A stretch of 64,000 nt of DNA from Saururus chinensis (Eukaryota > Streptophyta > Magnoliopsida > Piperales > Saururaceae), in the NCBI GenBank assembly GCA_035235625.1, contig CP141148.1, positions 28,087,057-28,151,056 on the forward strand. Reading direction: 5' to 3'. Shown here piece after piece: positions 45,060 to 58,114 of the stretch. The notes under the pieces were generated by a model. It made no database searches. It was not told the origin of the DNA and saw nothing but the letters and a program-made list of their open reading frames with translations. The position numbers and the translations under genes were made by a program. The stretch's first letter is position 1; every line of letters starts with the position of its first letter.

Positions 45060-45750
45060 GACAAGACTTTTTAAGTCTTTAACACGATAGAAGCCGACAC
45101 GCTAAGATTGGAAGGCGGCAGTCCCCCGACTCCCTTGCCAAAAGGGAACTGCCGCAGTGCACTCTCTTCGGTGCATTGCCAAAAAGGGCTTTTGAGGGTT
45201 CTTTGATTGACTTTTAACTAATCTGGCTATAAATATTGTTACTCATTTATTTATTGCATTTATCAATAGGTTGCAAATTTAACCTGGTCTAACACCTAGC
45301 CCCATTTAGACAGGCAATTAAGTGGCTAACAGCAGGTCACTTAATCAAGAACGGGGTTCAGGGTTACCGTTGCACAAATAAAAAGTAACTGAGGGGTCAA
45401 CCTGAATAAAACACAATTTATGAAAAATATTCCTTAACATGATAAAAGCAAGCAATATTAGATTGGAACATGGAAGGGGGCTAAGTTGTCTAGCGTCACT
45501 TAAGCGTGAAAGGACATCCTTCATTAGCGTCTTTGCCAAAACGGACCAGGCTTAGGCTCAGCTTTTTAGTTTCATTTTGCATGAAAGGAGATATCCTTCA
45601 ATAGCATACTCGGTTCGGTTTTGTAGCTTCATTTTGCCCAAAGATTTGTCTTGATAAAAAGGGCAACTTCATTTGCCAGAAGTGTAGTTTTGAGTCTTGT
45701 TAATTTCAAAAAACAAAGTCATTCATTAGCACAAACCCCAGACCAGCTCT
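45060..45750 (-). repeat. Upstream module block of copy E, proximal
   Basis: Collinear with 36217-36930 upstream of D (GATAGAAGCCGAC(A/G)CGCTA, TTGCCAAAAGG, AAAGGACATCCTTC at 45509-45522, TTCATTTTGCCCAAAGATT). No gene is seen. Confidence 0.65.
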
Positions 45751-46559
45751 GGTACTTTGCATTAAAGGAAGGAAATGCATCATTTGCATGCTCAGCCCCT
45801 GATTACGTCATGCAGAGTCAAAAAGGTTTTGCAAATTGGGCGCGCTACCCTACCCCTCCTCAAGTCCCTCTTTTGATAGTCATTGTGATAATTTGCTTAT
45901 TATTCAGAAACAGGGCAGCGATTGCAACCTTTCCCTGCCAGCTTCCATGGGTTCTTGGCAGTTTGCTTTGCTTTGTTGCCCTCTTGGCAAAGTCAATCAT
46001 ATTGTCCATGAATGCCTAAATTGTAGGTACTTTTCTCATGTCACTTTCAGTTTGTACACGATTATTCAAATGTGAATTCACAAATTTAGTTGTACATGTA
46101 TTTCATATCTACCACATAGGCCAAAAAAATGGGAAGTACTTCAGGTGAAGTTTCAAGTTTGTTAATCCTAATCACGGGTTTTGCAAGTGCGATTACAAAT
46201 CAGCTGATTCATAATAGCTGTTCCGATTTAACAAATTAACTAGAGTAAATACAACATTTTCAAAGTTAATTAATCCTGGCCTCAATTTGATCATTTGTTT
46301 CTCAAGCTGATAGGATCACGTGGTAAGCACGGGAGAAATACAAAACGAAACAAACTTAAAAAACAGGCCATGGTTGTATGGTTAATCCCGTGCCAAATAA
46401 AGATCTTCTTGGAGAGTTTAGTGATTATGGGACCTTGATTTGACAGATTTAGCAAATGTTAAGATTAACCCAATATATTCATGTTTTTTCTTGGATTGAA
46501 AAGACAGATAAAGGGGCATCTACATATTTGGATTAAAAAGTCATATTAGATTGGAACTT
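45751..46559. other. Spacer between two upstream blocks of copy E
   Basis: 45760-46030 is again a block shared with 46.93-47.20 kb (CAGAGTCAAAAA(G/C)GTTTTGC, TTCTTGGCA, CCTCTTGGCAAAG). 46030-46559 is AT-rich, with nothing recognised. Confidence 0.5.
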
Positions 46560-47200
46560 GGAAGGGGTTAGTTCCCGCCCCTCCTTGCCCAAAAAATACC
46601 CGGTTGGGGTCGGGGCTCAGCTGTAAGCATCCCTTAAGCATACAAGGGCATCCTTCATTAGCATCTTTGCCAAAACGGACCAGACTGAGGCTGAGCTTCG
46701 AGCTTCATTTTGCATGAAAGGACATCCTTCAATAGCATAGTTTTGTAGCTTCATTTTACCCAAAGATTTATCTTGATTAAAAGGACAACTTCCATTAGCA
46801 TACTCAGTTTTCTTCATTCGCCTGAAGTGTGGTTTTGAGTCTTTATTGATTTCAATAAAAAAAAGTCCTTCATTAGAAGAGTCTTTTATAGCACCTTCAT
46901 TTGTACAGGCAACCTGGATAATGTGCGTGGCACTTTGCAAGAAAGGAAGGAGGTGCTTCATTTGCATTGTCAGCCCTGATTATGTCTATTTCTAACTACG
47001 CCATGCAGAGTCAAAAACGTTTTGCAAATTCGGTTCAGTACCCCACCCCTCGTCCTGACCCTCTTTTGCTAGTCATTGTGATACTTTGTTTAATATTCAG
47101 AAAAAGGGCAGTCATCTCCACCTTTCCTGACAGCTTCCTTGAGTTCTTGGCATTTTACTTTATTGCCCCCTTGGCAAAGCCAAACATATTGTCCATGAAT
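46560..47200 (-). repeat. Upstream module block of copy E, distal duplicate
   Basis: A second copy of the block at 45.06-46.03 kb, with AAAGGACATCCTTC at 46717-46730 and a variant at 46648. It has no attached gene and probably comes from a duplication of the promoter region or a lost gene. Confidence 0.6.
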
Positions 47201-47659
47201 GCCTATAAAAGAAAAAGCTCAGGCAAGCCTGGGAATATTAGCAACTGATGAACCCAAGCTTTGATAGCCACCTTAAAGACCTTTGAATAACATAAGGCAT
47301 CGGATTTAAATCCGAAGAGCTTTGGCTCGTACAGTTGCGCAAGCCCAGACTCACCTAAATAACCTAAATAGGATTCAATTATGAAGCATTTTATATAAAT
47401 CAAAATGATATATTTATGTTATGAAATTTCTTTTTGAGGGACTATTTATTCATTTTTCTTAGTTAAGTGCAAATAATATTTTAAGAGGAAATAGTGAGAT
47501 ATTGAGTTTACGACAACAAGAGTTGGAAACAAAAAAAAAGATTTGGAGATATAAATAATTGAAGAGTTACCATGCTCACCATTTTTTTTCTAGATAACAC
47601 TTAAATATATCTTTCCTCAATTTGATAGTATTTATATATTTTTTGTTCTGTCCCATATC
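47201..47659. other. Spacer with a 16-bp palindrome
   Basis: TCGGATTTAAATCCGA is a perfect palindrome at 47300-47315. No gene is seen. From 47.57 kb the sequence matches the duplicated flank at 42.37 and 59.69 kb (TTTCCTCAATTTGATAGTAT). Confidence 0.5.
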
Positions 47660-48036
47660 TGCTATAACAAAAAGGTCTATTAGTGATATTTTTATTTGTG
47701 ATGCAATAAAATGTGTTGCTAACAACTACTTTTTATGACAATTGAAAATGCAGGGCAAATAAAAATTTATAATATTTTTTGAAGAAAATTAGTACTTTTT
47801 AGCAAAGTTTTTTGAAAAGTGTCGCAAATATAATAATTGTTTAAAACAATCAAGACTATTTATGACGCTTTTTTATAATAATTATAAATAATTGAACTAT
47901 TTGCAACACTTACAAAAATACATTTCAAATAGTCTTAGAGTTTTTTAAAAATAGTTTATTTTTAAAAAACATAAAAAATTGTTATATATATATATATATG
48001 TTTAAAATTATTTTATTTTATTATTTTATTTTATAT

Positions 48037-48067
<31 letters not shown>

Positions 48068-48189
48068 TAAAACCAAAAATTAAATTAAAAAACTTCGCAA
48101 ACTCATTCTATTTTATTTAATATTTATTATTTTAATATAAAATATATAATAAATAAATAAAATAAAATTATCTTACTTTCTCCCTTCTC

Positions 48190-48515
48190 CTCCTTGGAGC
48201 TGAGGCTCACTCTCACATACGTGAGAGAGAGGAATAGAGATACAGGAGAGAGGCGAGAGAAAAGAGAGAGAGATGAGAGAGAGCTAAGTGGAAGTGAAGA
48301 GAGAGTCAAAGAGAGATGAGAGAGAAATGAGAGAGAGAAGAGAGGAGATAGAGAGAGACGAAAGTGAAGAGAGAGACGATTCATGTCTCTCCCCCCTCTC
48401 TCCTCTCTCATCTCTCTCCTCTCATCTCTCTCTCATGTGTCTCTCCTATATCTCACTCTTCATTCACCTCTATCTCTCTCTCCCCTCTCCCTCTTCTCTC
48501 TATTTTTTTTATTTC
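48190..48515. repeat. GA-rich then CT-rich microsatellite pair
   Basis: Equivalent of 37.62-38.68 kb in CACTA relic 1, in more compact form. Open frames here are compositional. Confidence 0.75.
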
Positions 48516-48810
48516 TAGCGACATTTATCTCTAAAAATTGCTAAGGAGTGTTTTTGTGGCGCTTTGAAAGCATGGCAAAACAATAAAAGCATGGGTGAAC
48601 TTGCCCATTTTTTCTTCCCATGCGTGGCCAGACACTTAAATCTCCCCTCCCTTCTTTCACTCCCCACTCCTCTCTCCGTCATTGAAATCTCTTGGTCACC
48701 CTTCCGTTGACCGTCAGCCCCCCTCCGCCTCTCCCTTGTTTCTCCCTATCTCTGGCTCGCTGCAACGGATCAGCCTCCACAGAGGCAAATGAAACTTTTA
48801 GGGATGTTTT

Positions 48811-51800
48811 TGTCATGACCCAAATTTTTAAAAGTATTTTTAAATAGCACGAACGGTAAGCAGCGAGAAATTTTTTTTTCTTGAATACAAAACAAACCAT
48901 TCGATTAAATATCCATGTCATGATATCTAGGTTTATAAATACGGATATCAAATCAAATGATATTTACACGTTTCAAAATTTCAACAACATCTCATCCATC
49001 TAAGTACAAGTACAAGTCCATCTAAAATAAATAACAAGTTGACTCTCACACTAAATGTATACTTACATACCGGAATTGCAAAAATTAATAAACTTCATCT
49101 TGTGCTCACCTGTCTTGATCTCACTTGTCATCGCCTAAAGAATCTACAACCAAGCAAACCAAATAACAACCACAATAACAATGGAACCTCTCTGCCTTTA
49201 GGAGAAGAGATTCCAAAGGGGCGAAAGGTTTTATTAATGTTTTTCGGATTGGGCCAACATCACCTGATGTTAGTTGCCTACATACTCATCAAACAACATA
49301 TCTAATGTTTCCAACAAGATCGGATCCAGACGTAGTTATGCTTACAAACTACTCTATCCTAAGAAGCATAGCATCACATATGCAATTCTTAGGTATTTTT
49401 AACTGACCTACATTTTAGTAAGTTCTTTAATCGTTCCACTTGTCTAATTAACAAGCAATATCAAACAATGTTACTAATTACCTCACATCCCTTGTTCGAT
49501 AATTAATATTATCAAATCTATAACTCAGAGATGACTCGCCCCTCGAGAAATCTTCAAAAATAGCACTCCAACCTTTGAGTAAACTACTTAACAGTAGCTT
49601 GACCCAAATCCGCAGGGCTCTCAATAGCCTGCCACGAATCTGGAAAAGAGGATCCCAACTGTGCTCATGGACACAGATTGGTGAGAAGCACAAACCTTCT
49701 ATGATGCTCATACAACTCTGCTTTTCGTATGTACTAAATAGTCCTGGGAAGACCTGCGGGAAACCTACAGTAAAGACCCTCTGGTCAATACCCAAACCGT
49801 CGTGGCAATTAAGAAGCATATCGCAATCTCCACCATCCCAACTCTGGGAGAAAATGTCTTATAAGACATTACTAATGCATCCATAGAAGCCTCGGGTCTT
49901 TATGACCAGTGACTCCCCCAACATCTGAAACATAGACTAGATTATTTCCATCTAGTCAAGTATTTGCTCAACCATTTCAGTCATCTTCACCTTGTGAATC
50001 AGCCCAATAAATAGCTCATCCACTGAGCTATAACTCAGAGAACATCCCGAAACCATCATCGGTTCATTAACCAAGGTAAAATTCTATGTCGGGGCCTTGT
50101 TCACTCCATGAACCGGTCCCAAACCCTATTGAGAGTATTTTAGTCTTTATTTTGATTAAATGTTCTCCCCCTCAATCCAACGGCAACCCATGTCTCTTGA
50201 TTAAACTTCATTAATCTTAAGTTACTGATATAAATTAAAGCATCAAAATAAAAGCATGCATCAACATAATCAACATAAAAAACATGCATCACACCAGTGC
50301 AAAAATAATGAATAAAGGCATGTTGTACTCATTTGCAGGGCTAGGGCTCAGCTATTTCAAGGCCGAGAGTGTAAACAACTCTAATGTATCCTATGAGTTA
50401 CATATATAACACTCTAGTCGATCAATGTACTTGGTTACAAATACGTATAATATGTTGCCTTAAACCTTGAGAATTAAGGTTATTCCCTTGTTTACCGTGA
50501 CACTGTGACCTAACAAGGTCTTCATGTCACTTACTGGTCACAACCCTTCCTTTCGAAGCCGTTTATCATCAATAAAGCGTACCCTAATGCTTGGTAATTA
50601 GGTTATTAGTTTAGGTGGAAATAGAACATATAGCCCTTAAGGGTATTAAGGTAATTCTACCACATACGGTATGGTACCCTCCCTTGGGTCATTTGGTCAT
50701 CTCATTACCTTTCTGTTTGTTTTAAGTCATTAGCCTTTCAAAAGGCTCTGCTCTCAAACTAACCCCGCTTCCATTCATACGAATCTGGGCAGGTCCATTC
50801 AAATGGGTACTTCTGTCATTTGGTTTAAGGCCTTATTGACATCCGATGGGTCCAAAATTGAACTCAAGGGTACTACTAGACTTCATGGACTCTATGTAAT
50901 TTTCCTGGCTTGTGACGGGGTCGTGAACCCCTTGAACCGACCCAGGTTTTGACTAACGGTTTACGATAAACCCTAAGGGCAAAAGGGTTAATTAACCATT
51001 CACTGGGATTTTTTCTCACTAAATGGTTTGGTCCATAATTATGGTGCACATTAAAATCTTACTAAAAATTTCTATAATTTTTAAATCCAGTCCTAGGCCC
51101 TTGAACCGGAGCCCCTAAGTCGGGTAAGTAGTTTTTACACAATGATTTAACTATAAGAGGTAAAAGAGTCATTTTACTATCTCTAGGATTTTTCCCAGGT
51201 CTGAAACTTGGCCAAAAGCCTCCCACTCCTCTCAAGGTCCAGGAATAATTTTCTATAATTTTTTTGGACCCTTATACCCCCTGAACCGGACCCAGTTTAG
51301 TTCATTCTTTATTTTTACTTTTATTTTTATTTTTCAAACCCGGATCGGATCGACGGTTCTGGCCCGAAAACGAGCGTCACCCGAGGACCCTTCTGCAGGT
51401 CATCTCCTTCCGAGAGACGCCCGTGGGTGTAGGCACAATCCAGCCACCACCGGTCCAAGCTATGGCCACCGGCCGGAGTGGAGTTGTCACTTTGGGGCGG
51501 CCGGGGCGGCAGCCTAGACAGTGGTGCCCCTGCCCAGTGGCGTCCAGGCTCTCCCGACAGTGCCTCACCGCGTCCAGATCGGTAGACAGACTGTGCGGCC
51601 AGCATCTGCTGGCCGCCGATGGTGCTACAGCCGCCACCACCGTCCTCATGGAATTAGCAGCCAGATCGTCATCGAGAGGCGACTCAACTGAGCCACTCCC
51701 GTCGCCGGCCAGAAATGCCTAGCTGCCGTAGCGATTAGAAGTTCTTTCACTCAATCTACAACTTGCAAAGGCAGCTCCTTGAGCGGCGATCTAGTGCTCC

Positions 51801-54800
51801 TCAACAAGGAAAAAGAGGAGGGGCAGAGGGCCACGACAAGACAAGGGTCCCTTCCGACGGTCCGTACTGTCAGCGCTCCCCTTCTTCCTGATCTACCTAT
51901 TATGTGCAACAGAAATGGTCCCCCACATACGTGACTGCCGTTCCTCACCAGGCATAGGGAAGAGAAGACTGCAGACGGTGGCCCAATTGCCAGCCATCTG
52001 ATGATCATCCGATGGCTATCCAGCAGACCACTGGCAGTGTCTGGCAGACAACTAGCAGACAACCTGTCACGACCCGGATTTTTAAAAGCATTTTTAAACA
52101 ACATGAACGGTAAGTAGTGAGAAATTTTTTTTTAAATACAAACAAACCCTTCGATTAAATATCCAGGTCATGATGACTAGGGTTCACAAATACAGATATC
52201 AAATCATATGATATTATTTAACGTCTGAAAATAAATAACAAGTTGACTCTCACACTAAAGGTACACTTATGTACCGGAGTTGTAGACACAAAGAAACTTC
52301 ATCCTATACGCGTCAATCTTAGTCCCACTCGTTGTTGCCTGAAAAACATGCAACAAAGAAAACCAAATAACAACCACAATGGAACCTCTCCGCCTTTAGG
52401 AGAAGAGCTTCCATAGGACAAAAGATTTTAATAATATTTTTCGGTTCGGGGCAACATCACCCGATGTTGGTTGTCTACGTACTCATTAGACAACATCTCC
52501 AATGTTTCTAACAAGATCGGATCTAAATGTAGTTCTTCCTAGAAACTACTCTATCCTAAGAAGCATAACATCCCGCATGCAATGCTTAGGTATTTTTAAC
52601 CAACTTACATTTTAGTAAGTCTAATCGTTCCACTTGTCTAATTAATAAACAATATCAAACAATGTTATTAATTATCTCACATCCCTTGTTTGATAATTAA
52701 TACTATCAAATCTGTAACTCAAAGATGACTCACCCCTCAAGAAATCTCCAAACAAAGGAATCCAACCTTGGAGTAGACTGCTTAACAGCAACTTGACCCA
52801 AATCCCCCAGGCTCTCAATAGCCTGCCATGAATCTGGAGAAAAGGATCCTAACTATGCTCATGGACATAGATTGGCAAGAAACATAAGCCTTCTATGATG
52901 CTCATGTAACTCCACTTTTCGTACATACTAAATAGACCTAGGAAGACCTACGGGAGACCCTCGGTAAAGACCCTCTGGTCAATACCCAAACCGTCATGGC
53001 GATGAAGAAGCATATTGCAATCTCCACCATCCCAACTCAGGCAGAAAATGTCTTATAAGACATTACTAATGTATCCATAGAAGCCTCAGGTCTTTATAAC
53101 CATTGACTCCCCCAAGCGTCTGAACTTAGACTAGATTATTTTCATCCAGTCAAGTATCAACTCAACCATTTGGGTCCTCTTCACCTTGTGAATTGGCCCA
53201 ATAAATAGCTCATCCACTGAGCTATGACTCAGAGAACATCCCATAACCACCCTCGGTTCATTAACCAAGGTAAACTTCTATTTCAGGGCCCCGTTCACTC
53301 TATGAACTGGTCCCAACCCTGAAGAGGGTATTTTAGTTATTATCTTGATTAGGTGTTCTCTCTTCAATCCAACGACAACCAAAATCTCTTGATTAGTCTT
53401 TATTAACCTTAAGTTACTGATATAACTCAAAACATCAATAATAAAAACATGCATTAGCATAATTAACATAAATAATATGCATTCACACCAGTGTATAAAT
53501 AATGAATAAAGGCCTATTGCACTCATTTGCAAGGCTAGGGCTCATCTAGTTCAAGCCCAAGAGTATAAACAACTCTAACGCATCCCTCGATTTACATATA
53601 TAACACTCTAGTCAATCGATGTACTCGATTGCAGACATGTGTAATATGCTGCATTAAACCTTGAGAATTATGGTTCTTCCCCTTATTTCCCATGACACTG
53701 TGACCTGTCAAGGTCTTTGTGTCTTTTACTAGTCACACCCCTTCCTTTTGAATTCATTTAATGTCATTCTAAGGCACCCTAACACTTGGTTGCTAGTTAT
53801 CCGTTTCAGCGGAAACAGAACATACTACCCCCTAAGGGCATTAGGGTAATTTTACCACTTAGGGGCATGCCACCCTCCCTTAGGTCATTTGGTCATCTCA
53901 CTGCCCATTTATTTATTTTAATTCATAATCCTCTCAGGAGACTCTACTCTCAAACTAACCCACGCTTCCATTCATACGAATGTGGGCAAGTCCACTCAAA
54001 GGGGTATTTTTATCATTTGGTTTAAGGCCTTATTAATATCCAATGGGTCCAAAATTGAACTTAAGGGTACTACTAGACTTTATGGACTCTGTGTAATTTT
54101 CTTGGCATGCGACGGGGTTGTGAACCCCTTGAACCGACCCAGGTTGTCTTAAAGGTTTACAACTAACCCTAGGGGCAAGACAACCAATTACCCACTCATT
54201 GGAATTTTTTCTCACTACGCGGCTTGGTCCATAATTAAGGTACACACTAAAATCTTACTGTAAATTTTTTTAAAATTTTAAGATAGCTCATAGGCCACTG
54301 AACCGGAGCCCCGAAGTTGGACAAGTGGTTTTCATACGATAATTTAACTATTAGGGGTAAAAGGGTCATTTTATAGTCCTTGAGATTTTTCCTAGGCCCA
54401 AAACTTAGTCAGAATACTCCCACACCTCTCAAGGTCCATGATTATATTTCTATAATTATTTTGATATTTGTAGCCCCTTGAACTGGACCCGGTTCGTAGA
54501 GTATATATATTATTAGAACGGACCGAATCGGGTTGGGAAACCCGACCCGGTCACGCAGCCAACGACCCACATCGCGGGTCATCTTCTCTACCAACAGCCA
54601 TAGGCCTCTGGTGGCACCGATAGCACCGCGGCGGAGGAGGGGGCGGACCAAGTGTTTCTGGATCACCAAAGCACAGCTGAACCGACGACATCGATTCCGC
54701 TGCCGCCCGGTGGCTAGCTGGTGGCCAAAAGGCCACCCTTTCTTTCTCTGTCTTTCTTTTTTAATCCGGTGGTGGTATCACCACGGCAGGCCCCCACGGC

Positions 54801-56300
54801 TGGTAGATGGGCCGGGCTTGACCGGATCGCCATCACCATGTGATTCTGGTAGCCCTAGTCCATCCTCCGGCCGGCAGCAGCGCTGCGCCGCTGCAGGTTC
54901 TGCATTGTTTTTTTTTACTGAGATGACCCGGCTGCAGCCAATCCACCGCTGCGGCCAAGGCCAGGATGAGCACGCCCCTCCAGCCATGGGTCCAGCCACA
55001 AACGGTTGGCCGGTGGCAAGAAGGTGACTCGCTGGCAGTTAGAAAATAAATGGTTAATTAAAATTATGTGAACAGTGTTTGTAGAAATCACTATTCACAT
55101 AATTTACAAAAATAATTATATTTTAATAATAAAATATCTCTAATCTCGACACAAAATCTTACCTCGAAGGCGGAGTTGTCGTCGATCCACTGTTGTCAAC
55201 GCTTAGCCGGAGTCTCGCCGGAAAATTCCCACCTTTTCGTGCCAAGCTCCCTCCCAAAAAGCCCTAATTATTTATTTTTATAGGCATGGAATTAGGGCTT
55301 CTAATCCCATGAGAAATTGGGCACAACTCCCCCAATTAGGCCACTTAATTGGGCCCTTAAATTATAATTTCGAAATACTGATTTATGAGGCCCATATAGC
55401 GATTTAAACGGCCAATTCGGGCGTTCAATTTGGATAAACGGGTCCTACACAATATGTTCAACTTTGAACAGTCGTATCTCCCTCATCCAAACTCTGATTT
55501 ATGTGTTCTTAGTGGCGTTTCGAAGCTCTTTCTATCTACTTTCCATCAATGTTATTTTAACTACCAATTCCAGCCTATGATCAAGTTATTCTAACAAGAA
55601 TATTAAGGGGTCCAACACCCTAATTTTCTGTAGTCGATTTCAGGAATTTAAAAAATTCCCGGACGTTACACTCCCAAAACTCCCCGTTTTAATTTACAAA
55701 ATCACTGTACAATGTACATAAATCACTATTCATTATAATCAAAATTAATAAGATATTGATTCTACTTATATTGTCACTTTGTTGTTGATCCACCGCCTCC
55801 AAAGATTTGAGCTCCCTCTTCCCTGACTTCGTCACTGGCCATGCTCTTATTCTTGTCACTGGAAAACTCTGACGGCTTTGGCCAAAAGCCCCTTCTCAAA
55901 AAGCCCTAATTAGGCTTTTATAGGCATAGAGATTAGGAATCCTAGTTGGGCCAAAACTCCCCCATTTAGGCCACTTAATTGGGTCCTTAAAACTTAATTT
56001 TGAAATACTAATTAATCGAGCCCGTATAGCGACTTAAACGGTCAATTTACGCGTCCGATTCGGGTAAACGGGTCTTGCGTGCTATATATAACTTTGAACA
56101 GTCGTATCTCCCTCATCCGAACTCCCATTCACGTGTTCTTAGAGGTGTTTTGAAGCTCTTTCTGTCTACTTCCATCCATGTTGGTCTCAGCCACCAATTC
56201 CAAACATTGAATAAGTTATTCTCATTAGAAAGTCAAAGGGTTTAATACCTTAATTTTCAGTGGTCAACTTCAGGAATTTAGAAAATTCTCAGACGTTACA
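48811..56300. mobile_element. Outer solo LTR, interrupted, target duplication GTTTT
   Basis: Begins TGTCATGACCCAAATTTTT and ends TCTCAGACGTTACA. GTTTT is found on both sides (48806-48810 and 56301-56305), a perfect 5-bp duplication. Its own sequence is 48811-52064 plus 55671-56300, about 3.9 kb. The middle is taken by a second LTR of the same family. No gag-pol is seen. Confidence 0.8.
52065..55670. mobile_element. Inner solo LTR of the same family, nested
   Basis: Begins TGTCACGACCCGGATTTTT and ends CCCGGACGTTACA, 3606 bp. It is collinear with the outer LTR from its first base (AACGGTAAG(C/T)AG(C/T)GAGAAAT) to its last. After it the sequence re-enters the 3' 630 bp of the outer LTR, which is also present within the inner one. 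Flanks CAACC and CTCCC agree at only three of five bases, so the target duplication has decayed or the border is a base or two off. Confidence 0.7.
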
Positions 56301-56507
56301 GTTTTAATAGTATTTTTTATTTTTTATTTTTTTAAAATATATTTTCATATGACCAACCCTTAAAAAGTGTCGCTAATACTAAACAACATTGTAAAATAAC
56401 TAATATTAGCGACAAAAGAAAAAGTAACACTAATAACATTACTATTTGCGACACTTTTTTATATATCACTTAAAAAGTGTCGCTAATAAAAAAAATTTCT
56501 TATAGTG

Positions 56508-58114
56508 ATTAATAGCACCATTTAGTTTTCAAATATTCAATCTAATTGACATACTTTCTACCGTTGAGGCTAATGGTATAAATTGACAATGGTCTTCCAA
56601 AACACTTAGTGCTTATTCAATGAAGTGTGCATGACAGCTTCTTTTCGTTGTTTTTAATGGTTGCAAGTGCAAGAACTCCTTTTCATCAACTTAATTACGC
56701 TGCCAGAAGTGGCCACCCACATGACATCAATATCTCATGAACCAAAGAGATGGATAGAAAAACGTGGGATTGGTGGTTTTGTGAGGGCAATGCGACATGT
56801 ATACACCGTATAATACTCAAATGTCAATTCTATATAAAATCTTAATTTTACAAGTAAAATATTAACTTTGGACCAAAAGTTATTTCGAACAAAGTGCATA
56901 AAGGATTGTGATTTACCTCATTAGCACATGGAATTGGAGGAGCATTATAGAGACTCATCTCATAACTCTAGATGCATTCTGCTAGGAATATTTCCAATTG
57001 TAAAAAAAGAGAGAAACGATGTGCACTATGTGCTCAAGGATGGGAGTTGTCCATCCGATTATGAAGGCTCTATCGAGTTTGCGGAGTCTGATTAACATAA
57101 TGAATGCTCAAGGATGGGAGTTGGCCGAGTGTACTGCAAATCTTCGGGCAGCGAGGAACAACTTTGGACTAACTCCTAAAGCTAGTAGATCGAACGTTCA
57201 ACCGAAGGTATTCAAGTGAACAAGGGGATGTTTGATGCCTTGGAAAAGATGTGTAGAAGTCCTCAGCATTCAACAAGGTGTATTTGGTGAAAAAGCTCTT
57301 TAATTTGCAAATGGATGAAGATGTCCGTGCAGCCAAACATTTTTACAATTCCAACGCAGTTGTAAACCAGTTGGAATAAGTCGAGATGGTGATTTTTGAG
57401 GACGTTTGGGGTTTAGCTTTGTTGTTAGGTTTGCCATATAGTTGGGACAACTTGGTTGTAGTAGTGAGTAACTCAATTGGTAGCTGTCAAGATGTTACCA
57501 GTGCGCTCCTTGCTCAGAAAGCAGGATGCTAGGTTTGATACGAAACTACATCAGCTAGGGGTTTGTCTCATTTTTTCTATTCATTTTGAAGATTTTTACT
57601 TTGTTAGTTGAACAATTTCTGCATGTGGGTATTTGCTATTTTCAGGACTTCAAAATGTGTACAATTGAATTTTTTTTGTGTCTTATTTCTCTATTAGCTG
57701 GAGTTTTTCTAGATGTTTGAACTTCGAAGTTTCTTTTATGTTGATGATTTATATGCTACTTTTATATGCTACTTCGAGTATAAACCTTGATCCACCGTCT
57801 AAGAATAGGTTTGAACTTCTAACGTTCTCTTTAGGTACATGAATTATATGCAGGTCTGTTGGTTGAGCTTTGAATTTTTCTTTCACAGGAATGGTATTGA
57901 AACTGAAAGTCACGACTCATTGAATGACAATACATAATTGGGGATTATGCAACAGACTAATCTATAAAGATTACAACACGGTATTTCATCAGGATTACAA
58001 TTTTTAAACTAATCATATCTTGGCCTTTGTAATGTAATATGCCTACATATTACAACATAACCCTATTTTTTTGGTAAAATACAATACAACGATTACATAT
58101 TGAATGGCAATATG
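56508..58114 (-). other. 3' flank of copy F
   Basis: 56508-56800 matches 40051-40350, and 57210-58114 matches 42.74-43.81 kb beside E. No independent gene is supported. 57.94-58.11 kb is probably the 3'UTR. Confidence 0.55.

Larger units (their letters stand above)
47660..56507. mobile_element. CACTA-type transposon relic, copy 2, with nested LTRs
   Basis: The right end at 56507, reverse complemented, reads CACTATAAGAAATTTTTT. The left end at 47660 reads TGCTATAACAAAAAGGTC, a diverged version. Subterminal ATTAGCGACA-type motifs are present at both sides. Flanking triplets are ATC and ATT. The interior matches relic 1. A solo LTR (48811-56300) occupies most of the length. The host flank beyond the right end is the same as for relic 1, so the insertion was copied by segmental duplication. 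Confidence 0.6.

Noticed and set aside
47300-47315. 16-bp palindrome as a regulatory site
   Set aside because: A single occurrence with no link to a gene. Recorded only as part of the spacer.
48127-48518. Glu/Arg-rich and Ser/Leu-rich frames
   Set aside because: Same microsatellite effect in the second CACTA relic.
51327-55027. GC-rich frames up to 164 codons in both nested LTRs
   Set aside because: The two LTR copies do not preserve the same frames, and frames overlap on both strands, so they are not coding.
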